The notes under the pieces: model-generated
The model's database searches: none
What the model saw: the letters and a program-made list of their open reading frames with translations, nothing else
What the model was told of the DNA's origin: nothing
Origin: Shewanella aquimarina
Lineage (GTDB): Bacteria; Pseudomonadota; Gammaproteobacteria; Enterobacterales; Shewanellaceae
Direction: 5' to 3'
Length of the DNA stretch: 64,000 nt
NCBI RefSeq assembly: GCF_023349185.1
Contig: NZ_JAKIKY010000007.1
Span: 186,001-250,000 of the forward strand
Made by a program: the position numbers and the translations under genes
Part shown: piece by piece, positions 31,230-40,754 of the stretch
Numbering within the stretch: the stretch's first letter is position 1
Layout of the letters: each line of letters opens with the position of its first letter

Positions 31230-33794
31230 ACGTAGCTGTTTGAGCTCATAGAGCAGATCCAGCGCCTGTCTCGGGGTAAGGCTGTCGGGATCTATGGTGT
31301 CTAATCTGTCTAGGGCCTTTGAGGATTCTGGCATGGCGAGACTCAGCTGAGCCTGTCTGAGTTCGGGCAGGCCCTCCTCTCTGTCACGGCTCTCAAGATG
31401 ATGCAGCTTGTGCTTGGCGGCCTGTACCACTTTGGCCGGTACCCCGGCTAGGGCCGCCACCTGTAGGCCATAACTCTTACTCGCCGCTCCTTCCTGCACC
31501 GCATGCATGAAGGCGATGGTGTCGTCATGCTCTATGGCGTCAAGGTGCACGTTAGCCACATTTTCCATCTGCTCGGGCAGCTGGGTCAGCTCGAAATAGT
31601 GGGTAGCAAACAGGGTCATAGACTTTAAGTTCTGCGCCAGATGTTCGGCGGCCGACCAGGCGAGTGATAAGCCGTCATAGGTCGAGGTGCCCCGGCCAAT
31701 CTCGTCCATCAGCACCAGACTCTCCGGCGTGGCGTTATGCAGTATGTTGGCAGTTTCCGTCATCTCAACCATGAAGGTCGACCGGCCGGAGGCGAGATCG
31801 TCCGCGGCGCCAATACGGGTAAAGATGCGATCCACTGGGCCGATGGCGGCCTTCTGCGCCGGCACGAAGCTACCGATATGGGCCATCAAAGTGATCAGTG
31901 CGACCTGACGCATATAGGTTGACTTACCGCCCATGTTAGGACCGGTAACGATCAGCATGCGCCTCGCCGGGTTGAGGCTGACAGGGTTGGCGATAAATGG
32001 CGTCTGACTGACGCGCTCGACCACGGGGTGCCTTCCCGCCTCGATATTTATGCCGCTCTGAGCCGTGAGTTCTGGCCTGTGATAGTCCAGCTGCTCGGCG
32101 CGCTCGGCAAAGTTGGTGATCACGTCAAGCTCGGCGGCGGCGCGGGCGAAGGCCTGTAGCTCGTGCAGGCGGGGCATTAGCAGATCGAACAGCTCTTCCC
32201 ATAGCTGTTTCTCCAGTGCCAGAGCCTTGCCCTGACTGGAAAGCACCTTCTCCTCATGTTCCTTGAGCTCGGCGACGATATAACGCTCTGTGTTCTTCAG
32301 GGTCTGTCTGCGCTGATAGCTCATGGGGACCAGATCTGACTCGCGGCGACTCACCTCGATGTAATAGCCGTGCACCCTGTTATAGCCAACCTTCAGGGTT
32401 GAGGCGCCGGTGGCAGCCTTCTCGCGTGCCTCGAGTTCGGCAAGGTAGTCGGTTGCGCCCTGGCTGAGTTTGCGCCACTCATCCAGCTCTGCATGATAGC
32501 CCTCTTTAATCACTCCACCGTCGCGGATCAGCATAGGCGGGTTGTCGACGATGGCGCGGCTTAGGAGGGCATGCTCTTCGGGAAACTCGCCGATAGATTG
32601 CGACAGGGTACGTAGATGTGCGCTGTGACAATCGGCTAGCTGTTGCTGTATTTCTGGCAATAGGGCTAGTGCCTGACGCAGGCGGGCAAAGTCACGGGGG
32701 CGAGCACTGCGAATGGCCAGACGCGCCGTGATACGCTCTATGTCGCCCAGGGCTTTTAGCTGCTCGTGCAGACTCTCGTGATAACCATTGTCCAGTAGCT
32801 CGTCGATAGCATCGTGACGGGCACGAATGATGTTGTGGTTGCGCAGTGGTTCGTGGATCCAGCGCTGTAACATGCGGCTACCCATAGGAGTTGCCGTGTT
32901 ATCCAGTACCGAGGCCAGGGTGTTGTCGCTGCCCCCCTGCAGGTTGCGGGTCAGCTCCAGATTCTTTCGGGTGGCCGCGTCCAGCACTATGCTGTCGCAC
33001 TGATTGAAACGTGTGATGGCGTTGATATGGGGCAGGGCGGTGCGCTGGGTATCTTTTACATACTGGATAAGGCAGCCAGCCGCCTGCAGCGATAACCTGA
33101 CTTCGCCCAGGCCAAAGCCATAGAGGTCTTTGGTGCCGAACTGTTCCAGCAGCAGCTTGTAGCTGGTGTCATAGTCGAACTCCCATTCGGGACGGCGACG
33201 CTTACCCGAGAGCGAGGCGATCAGTGCCGGCTCGCTGAAATCTTCGCTGTAGAGCAGCTCCGCCGGATTGGTGCGTTGTAGCTCGGCTTCCAGTGCTTCT
33301 TTGCTGGCCAGCTCTGTAACCACGAAGCGCCCGGATGAGACATCCAGGGTCGCGTAACCAAAGCCAATCTTACCGTGATAGACGGCGGCAAGCAGGTTGT
33401 CTTGCCTCTCCTGCAACAGGGCTTCATCGGTCAGCGTGCCAGGGGTGACGATGCGCACGATTTTTCGCTCCACCGGTCCCTTAGTGGTGGCGGGGTCACC
33501 TATCTGCTCGCAGATAGCCACAGATACCCTAAGTTGCACCAGCTTAGCCAGATAGCCTTCTACCGCATGGTAGGGGATGCCCGCCATGGGGATAGGGTCA
33601 CCGCCACTCTTGCCCCGGGCCGTTAAGGAGATCCCTAACAGCTCAGATGCGCGCTTAGCATCGTCGTAGAAGAGCTCGTAAAAATCTCCCATACGATAAA
33701 AAAGCAACATATCGGGTGTTTCGGCTTTCAGCGTCAGATATTGACGCATCATGGGGGTGTGCTTTTCAAGATGTTGAGTATCGACGGCGTTCAT
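31227..33794 (-). CDS. mutS: DNA mismatch repair protein MutS
   Basis: MutS recognises mismatches and small loops and starts methyl-directed repair. The 855-residue length is standard. The N-terminal domain has [19 protein letters not shown], containing the mismatch-wedging Phe-x-Glu motif (FYE). Connector, lever and clamp domains follow. The ATPase core has Walker [16 protein letters not shown], the [14 protein letters not shown] motif and [16 protein letters not shown], then the dimerisation end. It is divergent from recA, 330 bases away. cinA is not between them, unlike in many relatives. Confidence 0.98.
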   Translation of the reverse strand: MNAVDTQHLEKHTPMMRQYLTLKAETPDMLLFYRMGDFYELFYDDAKRASELLGISLTARGKSGGDPIPMAGIPYHAVEGYLAKLVQLRVSVAICEQIGDPATTKGPVERKIVRIVTPGTLTDEALLQERQDNLLAAVYHGKIGFGYATLDVSSGRFVVTELASKEALEAELQRTNPAELLYSEDFSEPALIASLSGKRRRPEWEFDYDTSYKLLLEQFGTKDLYGFGLGEVRLSLQAAGCLIQYVKDTQRTALPHINAITRFNQCDSIVLDAATRKNLELTRNLQGGSDNTLASVLDNTATPMGSRMLQRWIHEPLRNHNIIRARHDAIDELLDNGYHESLHEQLKALGDIERITARLAIRSARPRDFARLRQALALLPEIQQQLADCHSAHLRTLSQSIGEFPEEHALLSRAIVDNPPMLIRDGGVIKEGYHAELDEWRKLSQGATDYLAELEAREKAATGASTLKVGYNRVHGYYIEVSRRESDLVPMSYQRRQTLKNTERYIVAELKEHEEKVLSSQGKALALEKQLWEELFDLLMPRLHELQAFARAAAELDVITNFAERAEQLDYHRPELTAQSGINIEAGRHPVVERVSQTPFIANPVSLNPARRMLIVTGPNMGGKSTYMRQVALITLMAHIGSFVPAQKAAIGPVDRIFTRIGAADDLASGRSTFMVEMTETANILHNATPESLVLMDEIGRGTSTYDGLSLAWSAAEHLAQNLKSMTLFATHYFELTQLPEQMENVANVHLDAIEHDDTIAFMHAVQEGAASKSYGLQVAALAGVPAKVVQAAKHKLHHLESRDREEGLPELRQAQLSLAMPESSKALDRLDTIDPDSLTPRQALDLLYELKQLR

Positions 33795-33993
33795 GAATTA
33801 ACCAAGGTATCCTGCTACAAAAATGTCTGTCATAGCCCCGCGGCTAGCACAGAATGAATGGCCTCAATACTAACAATAAATTGATGGCGGTTGCGCATTT
33901 ATCCTGCCTGTTTGGATAAATTTAGTGCTAATGCGCCTTGGGGCATTTAGCTGGCTTTGTCGGAGCTTAGGCAAAAATAATCGCATACAGTAC

Positions 33994-34021
33994 TTGATAC
34001 TGTATGATTGTACAGTATACT
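33994..34021 (+). promoter_or_regulatory. recA promoter with LexA box in the spacer
   Basis: TTGATA (33994-33999) and TATACT (34016-34021) flank a 16-base spacer that is exactly the LexA box CTGTATGATTGTACAG (34000-34015). This reproduces the architecture of the E. coli recA promoter. The rest of the 33795-34124 interval shows no gene. Confidence 0.93.
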
Positions 34022-34124
34022 AGGTTTCATATTGAGACAGCCTAAAGCGATGCAGAAACCGTCTGCGGGCTTTAACTTAACGGATACCCCACAGCGCAGC
34101 GTCTGTGATTGAGAGGAAAGCAGA

Positions 34125-35186
34125 ATGAAGATTGATGCGAATAAAGAGAAAGCCCTGAGCGCGGTTCTTGGCCAGATTGAGAAGCAGTTTGGTAAAGGCT
34201 CTATCATGAAGCTAGGTGAAAACCGCTCTATGGATGTTGAGACTATCTCAACGGGTTCTCTGTCGCTGGACGTTGCATTGGGTGCCGGTGGTCTGCCACT
34301 GGGTCGTATCGTTGAGATCTATGGTCCTGAATCTTCGGGTAAGACGACCCTGACCCTGGAAGTGATTGCGGCGGCTCAGCGCGAAGGTAAGGTTTGTGCC
34401 TTCATCGACGCCGAGCACGCGCTGGACCCTATCTATGCGCAAAAGCTGGGTGTGGATATCGATAACCTGCTGTGTTCTCAACCCGATACTGGCGAGCAGG
34501 CCCTTGAGATCTGTGACGCACTGACGCGTTCTGGCGCTGTGGATGTGATCATCGTCGACTCGGTAGCTGCCCTGACGCCTAAGGCGGAAATCGAAGGCGA
34601 GATCGGTGATTCTCACATGGGTCTAGCCGCGCGTATGATGAGTCAGGCGATGCGTAAATTGGCAGGTAACCTGAAGCAATCTAACACCTTGCTGATCTTC
34701 ATCAACCAGATCCGTATGAAGATTGGTGTCATGTTCGGTAACCCTGAGACCACAACTGGTGGTAACGCGCTTAAGTTCTACGCCTCCGTTCGTTTGGATA
34801 TTCGTCGTACGGGCGCTATCAAGGACCGTGAAGAGGTTATCGGTAACGAGACCCGCGTTAAGGTGGTGAAGAACAAGATTGCCGCACCGTTTAAGCAGGC
34901 AGAGTTCCAGATCCTCTATGGTGAAGGTATTAACCGCACAGGTGAGCTGGTGGACCTTGGTGTGATGCACAAGCTGATCGAAAAGTCGGGTGCCTGGTAC
35001 AGCTACAAGGGCGACAAGATTGGCCAGGGCCGCGCTAATGCCGGTAAGTACCTGGTAGAGAACCCAGAGATTGCTGCCGAAATCGACCAGGCGCTGCGCG
35101 CCATGCTGCTGGGGGCTGGTCAAGTGGTTGCCGAGTCGGCCACTGGCGATGAGAATGTCGATCTGGAAACCGGTGAAGTATTTTAA
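34125..35186 (+). CDS. recA: Recombinase RecA
   Basis: RecA forms filaments on single-stranded DNA, drives strand exchange and triggers LexA cleavage. The 353-residue protein has Walker A GPESSGKT at about 67-74, the [10 protein letters not shown] motif, [19 protein letters not shown] (Walker B and loop L1) and [20 protein letters not shown] (L2). An acidic tail [11 protein letters not shown] ends it. The ATG follows GAGAGGAAAGCAGA. The LexA box upstream makes it a core SOS gene; recX follows. Confidence 0.99.
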   Translation: MKIDANKEKALSAVLGQIEKQFGKGSIMKLGENRSMDVETISTGSLSLDVALGAGGLPLGRIVEIYGPESSGKTTLTLEVIAAAQREGKVCAFIDAEHALDPIYAQKLGVDIDNLLCSQPDTGEQALEICDALTRSGAVDVIIVDSVAALTPKAEIEGEIGDSHMGLAARMMSQAMRKLAGNLKQSNTLLIFINQIRMKIGVMFGNPETTTGGNALKFYASVRLDIRRTGAIKDREEVIGNETRVKVVKNKIAAPFKQAEFQILYGEGINRTGELVDLGVMHKLIEKSGAWYSYKGDKIGQGRANAGKYLVENPEIAAEIDQALRAMLLGAGQVVAESATGDENVDLETGEVF

Positions 35187-35249
35187 GCTGGCCCGTTTCA
35201 GCTAATCGGTTTTTGATGACTCAGGCTTTGCAATGACCTTGGTTTTTTC

Positions 35250-35702
35250 ATGATAATGTCGGCGATGCAAGTTGCGGTGGGCCTGCTGGCCCGCCGCGAT
35301 TATTCCCGCTATCAGATAAAGAGTAAGCTGAATCAGAAAGGCTTTCTCGACGGCGAGATAGAAGCGGTGCTTGGCGAATGTGAGCGCCAGGGCTATCTCG
35401 ATGACGCCAGGTTTGCCGGACTCTTGTTGCGTTCTCATATCGCTAAAGGTCATGGTCATAATAAGATTCGTCAATCCATGTCGCAGAAGGGACTGACTAA
35501 AGAGGTTATCGAGTCGACCCTCAATCAGAGCGATTGTGACTGGTTCGAGCTGGCGAGACAGAAAGCCGCCAAGAAGTATGCCGCTAGCGGCCCTATTCAA
35601 GATCAGAAAGACCGCGCCAGGCGAGTGCGTTATCTTCTCTCACAAGGTTTTGGCTTCGATCAGGTCGCCTATGCCTTAGAGGTCGACCCCGACTTAGATT
35701 AA
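35250..35702 (+). CDS. recX: Regulatory protein RecX
   Basis: RecX binds RecA filaments and limits their activity. The 150-residue protein has three repeated helical units, visible in LLARRDYSRYQIKSKLNQKGF, CERQGYLDDARFAGLLLRSHI and the final VRYLLSQGFGFDQVAYAL. Other in-frame ATGs occur at codons 3 and 6 and no strong ribosome-binding site picks one. It lies 63 bases after recA, and readthrough from recA is likely. The frame continues beyond the stop as a Gly/Tyr-rich acidic segment (see the region 35700-35810). Confidence 0.94.
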   Translation: MIMSAMQVAVGLLARRDYSRYQIKSKLNQKGFLDGEIEAVLGECERQGYLDDARFAGLLLRSHIAKGHGHNKIRQSMSQKGLTKEVIESTLNQSDCDWFELARQKAAKKYAASGPIQDQKDRARRVRYLLSQGFGFDQVAYALEVDPDLD

Positions 35703-35810
35703 GACTAAATTCCTGACGACTATCCAAGCAATGGCTATGGCTCAGGCGCAGGCTATGAATCAGGCAATGACTCACACTGTGCCCCAGACTATGACCCAGA
35801 CCTGAATTAA
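35700..35810 (+). other. In-frame acidic, Gly/Tyr/Ser-rich tail beyond the recX stop codon
   Basis: Reading on in the recX frame gives stop, D, stop, then 34 sense codons up to a TAA at 35808. These begin IPDDYPSNGYGSGAGYESG and end APDYDPDLN, which resembles the annotated recX end EVDPDLD. The Gly-Tyr part is a duplication at DNA level (AATGGCTATGGCTCAGGC / GCAGGCTATGAATCAGGC, 18 bp). It could be a decayed or alternative recX C-terminus, or chance repeat expansion. The rest of the gap to alaS holds a -10-like TATAAT at 35929-35934. Confidence 0.5.
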
Positions 35811-36006
35811 GTCATAGCCTGAAAATCATCCTCGCTCTTTAGCTAGCAGACCCAATGGAAACTGAGGCTTTTTACGGTTTCTTTGGGGATCCTCGGCTAA
35901 ACCTCTGGTTGTTCCCCCATAGACTGCTTATAATGCTGGGCTAACTGAGCATCGTCGGTGAACCTTTTGCTTTCATCGCTAAAATAATCAAATTCAGGAT
36001 GATTTC

Positions 36007-38631
36007 ATGTATCAAACCACTGCAGCGCTGAGAAGTGCTTTCTTGGAGTTTTTCCGCAGAAACGGTCACCAGGTTGTGGACAGCAGTTCACTGGTACCTG
36101 GCAATGATCCCACCTTGCTATTTACCAATGCAGGGATGAACCAGTTTAAAGATGTTTTCCTTGGGGAAGACAAGCGTGACTACACTCGAGCCACCACGGC
36201 CCAGCGCTGTGTGCGCGCCGGCGGTAAGCATAACGACCTAGATAATGTCGGTTACACTGCGCGTCACCATACCTTCTTCGAGATGCTGGGTAACTTCAGC
36301 TTCGGTGATTATTTCAAGCAAGATGCGATTCGTTTTGCCTGGACCTTCCTGACCGAAGAACTCAAGCTGCCAAAAGAGCGTCTGTGTGTCACCGTCTATG
36401 AGACAGACGATGAAGCCTTCGAGATCTGGAACAAAGAGATTGGCGTAGCGGCCGAGAACATCATTCGCATCGGCGATAACAAGGGGGCTGCATATGCCTC
36501 TGACAACTTCTGGCAGATGGGCGATACCGGTCCTTGTGGTCCTTGTACCGAGATCTTCTACGATCACGGCGAGCATATCTGGGGTGGCCGTCCCGGCACG
36601 CCTGAAGAAGATGGTGATCGCTTCATCGAGATCTGGAACATAGTATTCATGCAGTACAACCGTCAGGCCGACGGCACCATGGATCCGCTACCTAAGCCTT
36701 CGGTCGATACCGGTATGGGCATAGAGCGTATCGCGGCTATCATGCAGGGCGTGCACTCAAACTATGAGATCGACATCTTCCAGTCACTGATCAAGAAGAC
36801 CGCCGAAATATTGGGCGTTACCGATCTGGAGAACAAGTCGCTGCGCGTCGTCGCCGACCACATCCGTTCTTGCGCCTTCCTGGTTGCTGATGGCGTAATG
36901 CCATCAAACGAGGGCCGTGGTTACGTACTACGCCGTATCATTCGCCGCGCCGTGCGTCATGGTAACAAGCTGGGTGCCAACGAAGCCTTCTTCTATAAGC
37001 TGGTACCGACACTCATCGAAGTCATGGGCGACGCAGCCAAAGAGCTGGTGGCGACCCAGGCGATCGTCGAAAAGGCACTTAAGGCGGAAGAGGAGCAGTT
37101 TGCCCGTACGCTTGAACGTGGTCTTGGTATTCTCGACAATGCCCTGAGCCAGCTAGAAGGTAAGGAACTTGATGGCGAGACAGCCTTTAAGCTTTACGAT
37201 ACCTATGGTTTCCCTGTGGATCTCACCGCAGATGTATGCCGTGAGCGCGATATCACTGTCGATGAAGCTGGCTTCGAAGCGGCCATGGCCGAGCAGCGTA
37301 GTCGCGCCCAGGCGGCGGGACAGTTTGATACAGATTACAACGAAAGCCTGAAGATAGATGCCGAGACCGAGTTCTGCGGTTATAGCGACCTTAACGGTGA
37401 AGCTAAGGTGATTGGTCTCTATGTCGATGGTCAGGCGGTCGATGCCCTAGCCGAAGGCGACCAAGGTGTCGTGGTGCTCGACAGTACGCCATTCTATGGC
37501 GAGTCTGGTGGTCAGTGTGGCGACAAGGGCCTATTGAGCGCCGAAGGCGTCGAGTTCCAGGTGAAAGACACCCAGAAATATGGTCAGGCAATGGGCCATA
37601 TCGGTCAGGTTAAGACTGGTGGCATCGCCATGGGTCAAACCCTTAACGCTGCAGTGGACAAGAAGCTTAGACATCGCACCGAACTCAACCACTCTGTGAC
37701 TCACCTGCTGCACGCCGCGCTACGTCAGGTACTGGGTATTCACGTGAGCCAGAAGGGCTCTTTGGTAGAGCCTGAGCGTCTACGTTTCGACTTCTCTCAC
37801 TTCGAAGCGGTTAAGCGTGAAGAGCTTAAGCAGGTCGAAGATCTTGTTAACACTCAGATCCGTCGTAACCACGAGCTGAAGGCCGAGGTGATGGATATCG
37901 ACCAGGCGAAAGAGAAAGGCGCTATGGCCTTGTTTGGTGAGAAATATGACTCACAGGTTCGTGTGGTGACCATGGGTGACTTCTCTATCGAGCTGTGTGG
38001 TGGTACTCACGTGGGTCGCACGGGTGATATCGGCCTGTTTAAGATCACATCTGAAGGTGGCATCGCCGCCGGTATCCGTCGTATCGAGGCGGTCACAGGG
38101 GCGGCGGCGATCGCTTATGTCGGTGAGCAACAGGCTCAGCTCGAACAAGCGGCTTCCTTGCTCAAGGGCGATAGTGCCTCTGTTGTGGCCAAGCTTAAGG
38201 CGCAGCTGGATAAGACTAAGCAACTTGAGAAGGAGCTGTCTCAGCTTAAAGACAAGCTGGCGGCGGCGACCAGTGCCGACCTAGCAGGTGAGGCTCAGGA
38301 GCTTGCTGGCGTTAAGGTGCTGGTTAAGCAGCTAGAAGGCGTCGAAGCCGGCGCGCTACGTGGCCTACAGGACGAGCTCAAGCAGAAGCTGCAATCTGGC
38401 ATCGTAGTGCTGGGGATTGCCGGTGATGCCAAGGTGAACCTGATTGCCGGTGTGACCAAAGACTTGACCGGTAAGGTCAAGGCCGGTGAGCTTGTTGCCA
38501 TGGTGGCTGCTCAGGTGGGCGGTAAGGGCGGTGGACGCCCAGACATGGCTCAGGCCGGCGGTAGCGAGCCTGCTAAACTAGCGGGCGCATTGGATTCTGT
38601 GATTCCTTGGCTGTCTGAACGTTTGGCCTAA
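36007..38631 (+). CDS. alaS: Alanine--tRNA ligase
   Basis: AlaS charges tRNA-Ala and edits mischarged Ser and Gly. The 874-residue protein has the class II core ([52 protein letters not shown]). The editing domain follows with the zinc motif [16 protein letters not shown] and the second-site [11 protein letters not shown] coiled-coil stretch (about 700-760) and the C-terminal glycine-rich [16 protein letters not shown] of DHHA1 end it. AGGATGATTTC precedes the ATG. A terminator and then csrA follow directly. Confidence 0.98.
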   Translation: MYQTTAALRSAFLEFFRRNGHQVVDSSSLVPGNDPTLLFTNAGMNQFKDVFLGEDKRDYTRATTAQRCVRAGGKHNDLDNVGYTARHHTFFEMLGNFSFGDYFKQDAIRFAWTFLTEELKLPKERLCVTVYETDDEAFEIWNKEIGVAAENIIRIGDNKGAAYASDNFWQMGDTGPCGPCTEIFYDHGEHIWGGRPGTPEEDGDRFIEIWNIVFMQYNRQADGTMDPLPKPSVDTGMGIERIAAIMQGVHSNYEIDIFQSLIKKTAEILGVTDLENKSLRVVADHIRSCAFLVADGVMPSNEGRGYVLRRIIRRAVRHGNKLGANEAFFYKLVPTLIEVMGDAAKELVATQAIVEKALKAEEEQFARTLERGLGILDNALSQLEGKELDGETAFKLYDTYGFPVDLTADVCRERDITVDEAGFEAAMAEQRSRAQAAGQFDTDYNESLKIDAETEFCGYSDLNGEAKVIGLYVDGQAVDALAEGDQGVVVLDSTPFYGESGGQCGDKGLLSAEGVEFQVKDTQKYGQAMGHIGQVKTGGIAMGQTLNAAVDKKLRHRTELNHSVTHLLHAALRQVLGIHVSQKGSLVEPERLRFDFSHFEAVKREELKQVEDLVNTQIRRNHELKAEVMDIDQAKEKGAMALFGEKYDSQVRVVTMGDFSIELCGGTHVGRTGDIGLFKITSEGGIAAGIRRIEAVTGAAAIAYVGEQQAQLEQAASLLKGDSASVVAKLKAQLDKTKQLEKELSQLKDKLAAATSADLAGEAQELAGVKVLVKQLEGVEAGALRGLQDELKQKLQSGIVVLGIAGDAKVNLIAGVTKDLTGKVKAGELVAMVAAQVGGKGGGRPDMAQAGGSEPAKLAGALDSVIPWLSERLA

Positions 38632-38644
38632 GTTGCCTCAATAG

Positions 38645-38672
38645 AAAAAAGCGCTCCCTGAGCGCTTTTTTT
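38645..38672 (+). terminator. alaS terminator
   Basis: AAAAAAGCGCTC-CCT-GAGCGCTTTTTTT is a symmetric hairpin with A and T flanks. The rest of 38632-38937 holds no gene; a TATAAT at 38876-38881 is a candidate -10 for csrA. Confidence 0.88.
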
Positions 38673-38937
38673 GTGCCATATTGATTGAAGCATAGGCCGA
38701 GGTACGGTTTAACGTGTTAAATATAAAGCTGGTTTACTTGACCGCCCTTAATATCTTGGATATCTGTTAATGAAGATTTGGCTAAATCAGCGATGTGCGG
38801 CACATTTAAACGAACTAACATGCAATAAAAGGGTGTTTTTCATCAGAACACTATTAATTTGTACTAAGCTGACCGTATAATAAGGTCATAACGGAATAAT
38901 GCCGTATAAGCAGAATTAGGAACTAAAGGAGCAAAAA

Positions 38938-39135
38938 ATGCTGATATTGACTCGTCGTGTTGGTGAAACACTGATGATTGGTGATGAAGTTACTGTCACC
39001 GTTTTAGGCGTAAAGGGTAATCAAGTTCGTATTGGTGTGAATGCACCAAAAGAAGTTTCAGTTCATCGTGAAGAGATTTATCAGCGTATTCAGTCTGAAA
39101 AGTCAGGTAGCTCTTCGGAAGGCGGCAATTTTTAA
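38938..39135 (+). CDS. csrA: Carbon storage regulator CsrA
   Basis: CsrA binds GGA motifs in mRNA leaders and represses or stabilises target transcripts. The 65-residue protein is nearly the textbook sequence ([42 protein letters not shown]). The ribosome-binding site AAAGGAG (38925-38931) contains a GGA, which could support autoregulation as in E. coli; that is inference. It is followed by a terminator and then the tRNA array, as in many gammaproteobacteria. Its upstream regulator BarA is also in the window. Confidence 0.98.
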   Translation: MLILTRRVGETLMIGDEVTVTVLGVKGNQVRIGVNAPKEVSVHREEIYQRIQSEKSGSSSEGGNF

Positions 39136-39166
39136 GCGATAGATATAACCGGCGTTACACGATAAG

Positions 39167-39192
39167 AGTCAGCAAGTTTGCTGGCTTTTTTG
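39167..39192 (+). terminator. csrA terminator
   Basis: AGTCAGCAA / TTGCTGGCT forms a hairpin followed by TTTTTTG, ending csrA before the tRNA genes. Confidence 0.8.
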
Positions 39193-39348
39193 TTTTTAGC
39201 TGCCAGCTTTTTAACCATAACGGCGACATAGCATACAGGCCCTTAGGGGAAATAGGGATAACTGCTTAAAAACAGCTCAAACAGCATTTGTTTAGGAGAA
39301 ATGGTTTGACTTATTTTCTTCAAACAGTAATATGTGCGCCAAGAAAAC

Positions 39349-39440
39349 GGAGAGGTGGCCGAGTGGCCGAAGGCGCTCCCCTGCTAAGGGAGTATGGGCT
39401 TTATCTCCCATCGAGGGTTCGAATCCCTCCTTCTCCGCCA
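39349..39440 (+). tRNA. tRNA-Ser (anticodon GCT)
   Basis: The 92-nt gene ends in an encoded CCA. The acceptor stem GGAGAGG pairs with CTTCTCC. The anticodon loop CTGCTAA gives GCT, reading AGC/AGU, and the long variable arm is typical of serine tRNA. It is the first gene of the array and is identical to the copy at 39894. Confidence 0.96.
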
Positions 39441-39461
39441 TTTCTTAACTGACAAAACAGG

Positions 39462-39538
39462 GCGCGTGTAGCTCAGCTGGATAGAGTACCTGGCTACGAA
39501 CCAGGCGGTCAGAGGTTCGAATCCTCTCACGCGTACCA
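39462..39538 (+). tRNA. tRNA-Arg (anticodon ACG), copy 1
   Basis: The 77-nt gene has acceptor stem GCGCGTG/CACGCGT, anticodon loop CTACGAA (ACG, reading CGN after A34 deamination), TTCGAAT T-loop and encoded CCA. Four identical copies follow one another. Confidence 0.96.
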
Positions 39539-39577
39539 TTTGTTTTTCAGTATAAAGTAGGTTTATAGATATAAGAT

Positions 39578-39654
39578 GCGCGTGTAGCTCAGCTGGATAG
39601 AGTACCTGGCTACGAACCAGGCGGTCAGAGGTTCGAATCCTCTCACGCGTACCA
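39578..39654 (+). tRNA. tRNA-Arg (anticodon ACG), copy 2
   Basis: Identical in all 77 bases to copy 1, separated from it by 39 bases of unrelated AT-rich spacer. Confidence 0.96.
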
Positions 39655-39679
39655 TCTCTTAACTTACTTAAATTTCTGT

Positions 39680-39756
39680 GCGCGTGTAGCTCAGCTGGAT
39701 AGAGTACCTGGCTACGAACCAGGCGGTCAGAGGTTCGAATCCTCTCACGCGTACCA
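39680..39756 (+). tRNA. tRNA-Arg (anticodon ACG), copy 3
   Basis: Identical to the other arginine copies. It is followed by a small terminator-like hairpin (39763-39793) before copy 4. Confidence 0.96.
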
Positions 39757-39762
39757 TATTTT

Positions 39763-39793
39763 AAAATCGACGGTTTTGGCCGTCGTTTTGTTT
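39763..39793 (+). terminator. Terminator-like hairpin inside the tRNA array
   Basis: CGACGG-TTTTGG-CCGTCG followed by TTTT lies between arginine copies 3 and 4. It may partly uncouple the last two tRNA genes from the first four. Confidence 0.5.
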
Positions 39794-39808
39794 GAAAGCC
39801 TAGAATTT

Positions 39809-39885
39809 GCGCGTGTAGCTCAGCTGGATAGAGTACCTGGCTACGAACCAGGCGGTCAGAGGTTCGAATCCTCTCACGCGTACCA
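39809..39885 (+). tRNA. tRNA-Arg (anticodon ACG), copy 4
   Basis: Identical to the other arginine copies, 8 bases before the second serine gene. Confidence 0.96.
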
Positions 39886-39893
39886 TTTTAGAC

Positions 39894-39985
39894 GGAGAGG
39901 TGGCCGAGTGGCCGAAGGCGCTCCCCTGCTAAGGGAGTATGGGCTTTATCTCCCATCGAGGGTTCGAATCCCTCCTTCTCCGCCA
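39894..39985 (+). tRNA. tRNA-Ser (anticodon GCT), second copy
   Basis: All 92 bases match the copy at 39349. It is the last gene of the array and is followed by the array terminator. Confidence 0.96.
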
Positions 39986-39991
39986 TTATTA

Positions 39992-40020
39992 AAACCCGCA
40001 ACCTAAGTTGCGGGTTTTTT
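39992..40020 (+). terminator. tRNA array terminator
   Basis: AACCCGCAAC-CTAA-GTTGCGGGTT followed by TTTT ends the tRNA transcript. The following interval, 40021-40486, carries no gene. It holds the PdhR-like operator at 40285-40301 and a palindromic TGCATAATTTTGCA (40112-40125) resembling an ArgR half-operator, of uncertain meaning. Confidence 0.88.
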
Positions 40021-40284
40021 TATGCCTGTTTTCTGTATCTCTCAAAGCTTACCCCATCTGGCCCATGGTTAAGCCAGACCTCCTCATGCACAGCCGATAA
40101 CCTGTATAGATTGCATAATTTTGCATTTCTCGCAGGTTCTCGTTCGTATTCGTGAATTCAATTTTCAAGCGGGTTAGGGCTTTTTAATCAAATTCTGCAT
40201 TTGGCGGCTAAAATATTATGTGATCGTCAAAAATAACTGCTATTTATTGTGAAATAACCGAATGCCCCTTATCAATTAGTCTTA

Positions 40285-40301
40285 TTTTGGTAAGACCAAT
40301 T
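40285..40301. promoter_or_regulatory. PdhR-like (GntR family) operator upstream of oadGAB
   Basis: TTTTGGTAAGACCAATT contains the dyad TTGGT-AAG-ACCAA. This matches the PdhR consensus (ATTGGTnnnACCAAT) and related LldR-type operators. It lies 186 bases before oadG. Which regulator binds is inference. Confidence 0.65.
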
Positions 40302-40486
40302 TACAACGTACTCGCCTTTTTGTTATAGATTGGTTAAGGTTTCCTGGCTAAAGGCGATCCCTTTGCGCCCTAATCGACGACACCTGTCATGTCATCGGTC
40401 GATTTTTAAGCGTGTTACCTGAATAAATAGCATGTCGTGCGGCTAGGCCGTTAGTCTGATGTGCTCGATTAACCTGAGAGGATAGT

Positions 40487-40735
40487 ATGGAATCAATGGC
40501 TCAACAGATAATGGAAGCACTGACGATCATGGTGCTGGGAATGGGGTTGGTGTTTATCTTCCTAACTATACTCATTGGGGTCGTTAATCTGGTGGCCTGG
40601 AGGTGTGCGCCTAAGCCCAGTCTTGCACCACTCGCTGAGGCGAGTGAGCCGCAAGCGCCACGTTTTCCAGGCGTCGACCCTAAGATGGTCGCCGTGATCA
40701 CCGCCGCCGTACATCAATATCGCGCCAAAGCATAA
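40487..40735 (+). CDS. oadG: Oxaloacetate decarboxylase gamma chain
   Basis: OadG anchors and assembles the sodium-pumping oxaloacetate decarboxylase. The 82-residue protein has one membrane helix at about 11-35 (ALTIMVLGMGLVFIFLTILIGVVNLVAW). A proline/alanine-rich linker and a C-terminal VDPKMVAVITAAVHQYRAKA typical of the gamma subunit follow. GAGAGGATAGT precedes the ATG. It is the first gene of the oadG-oadA-oadB operon. Confidence 0.94.
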   Translation: MESMAQQIMEALTIMVLGMGLVFIFLTILIGVVNLVAWRCAPKPSLAPLAEASEPQAPRFPGVDPKMVAVITAAVHQYRAKA

Positions 40736-40754
40736 ATAGAAGTAGGGAGTTTTT

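Noticed and set aside
39462..39885. Repeated 77-base units resembling a CRISPR-like array
   Set aside because: They are tRNA-Arg genes with cloverleaf structure and encoded CCA; the spacers are unequal and no cas genes are present.
39776..40006. 76-codon open frame across the tRNA genes
   Set aside because: It covers tRNA-Arg and tRNA-Ser sequence and cannot be a gene.
40112..40125. ArgR-type operator TGCATAATTTTGCA
   Set aside because: Only one half-operator is seen, with mismatches and no arginine gene nearby; kept only as a remark.
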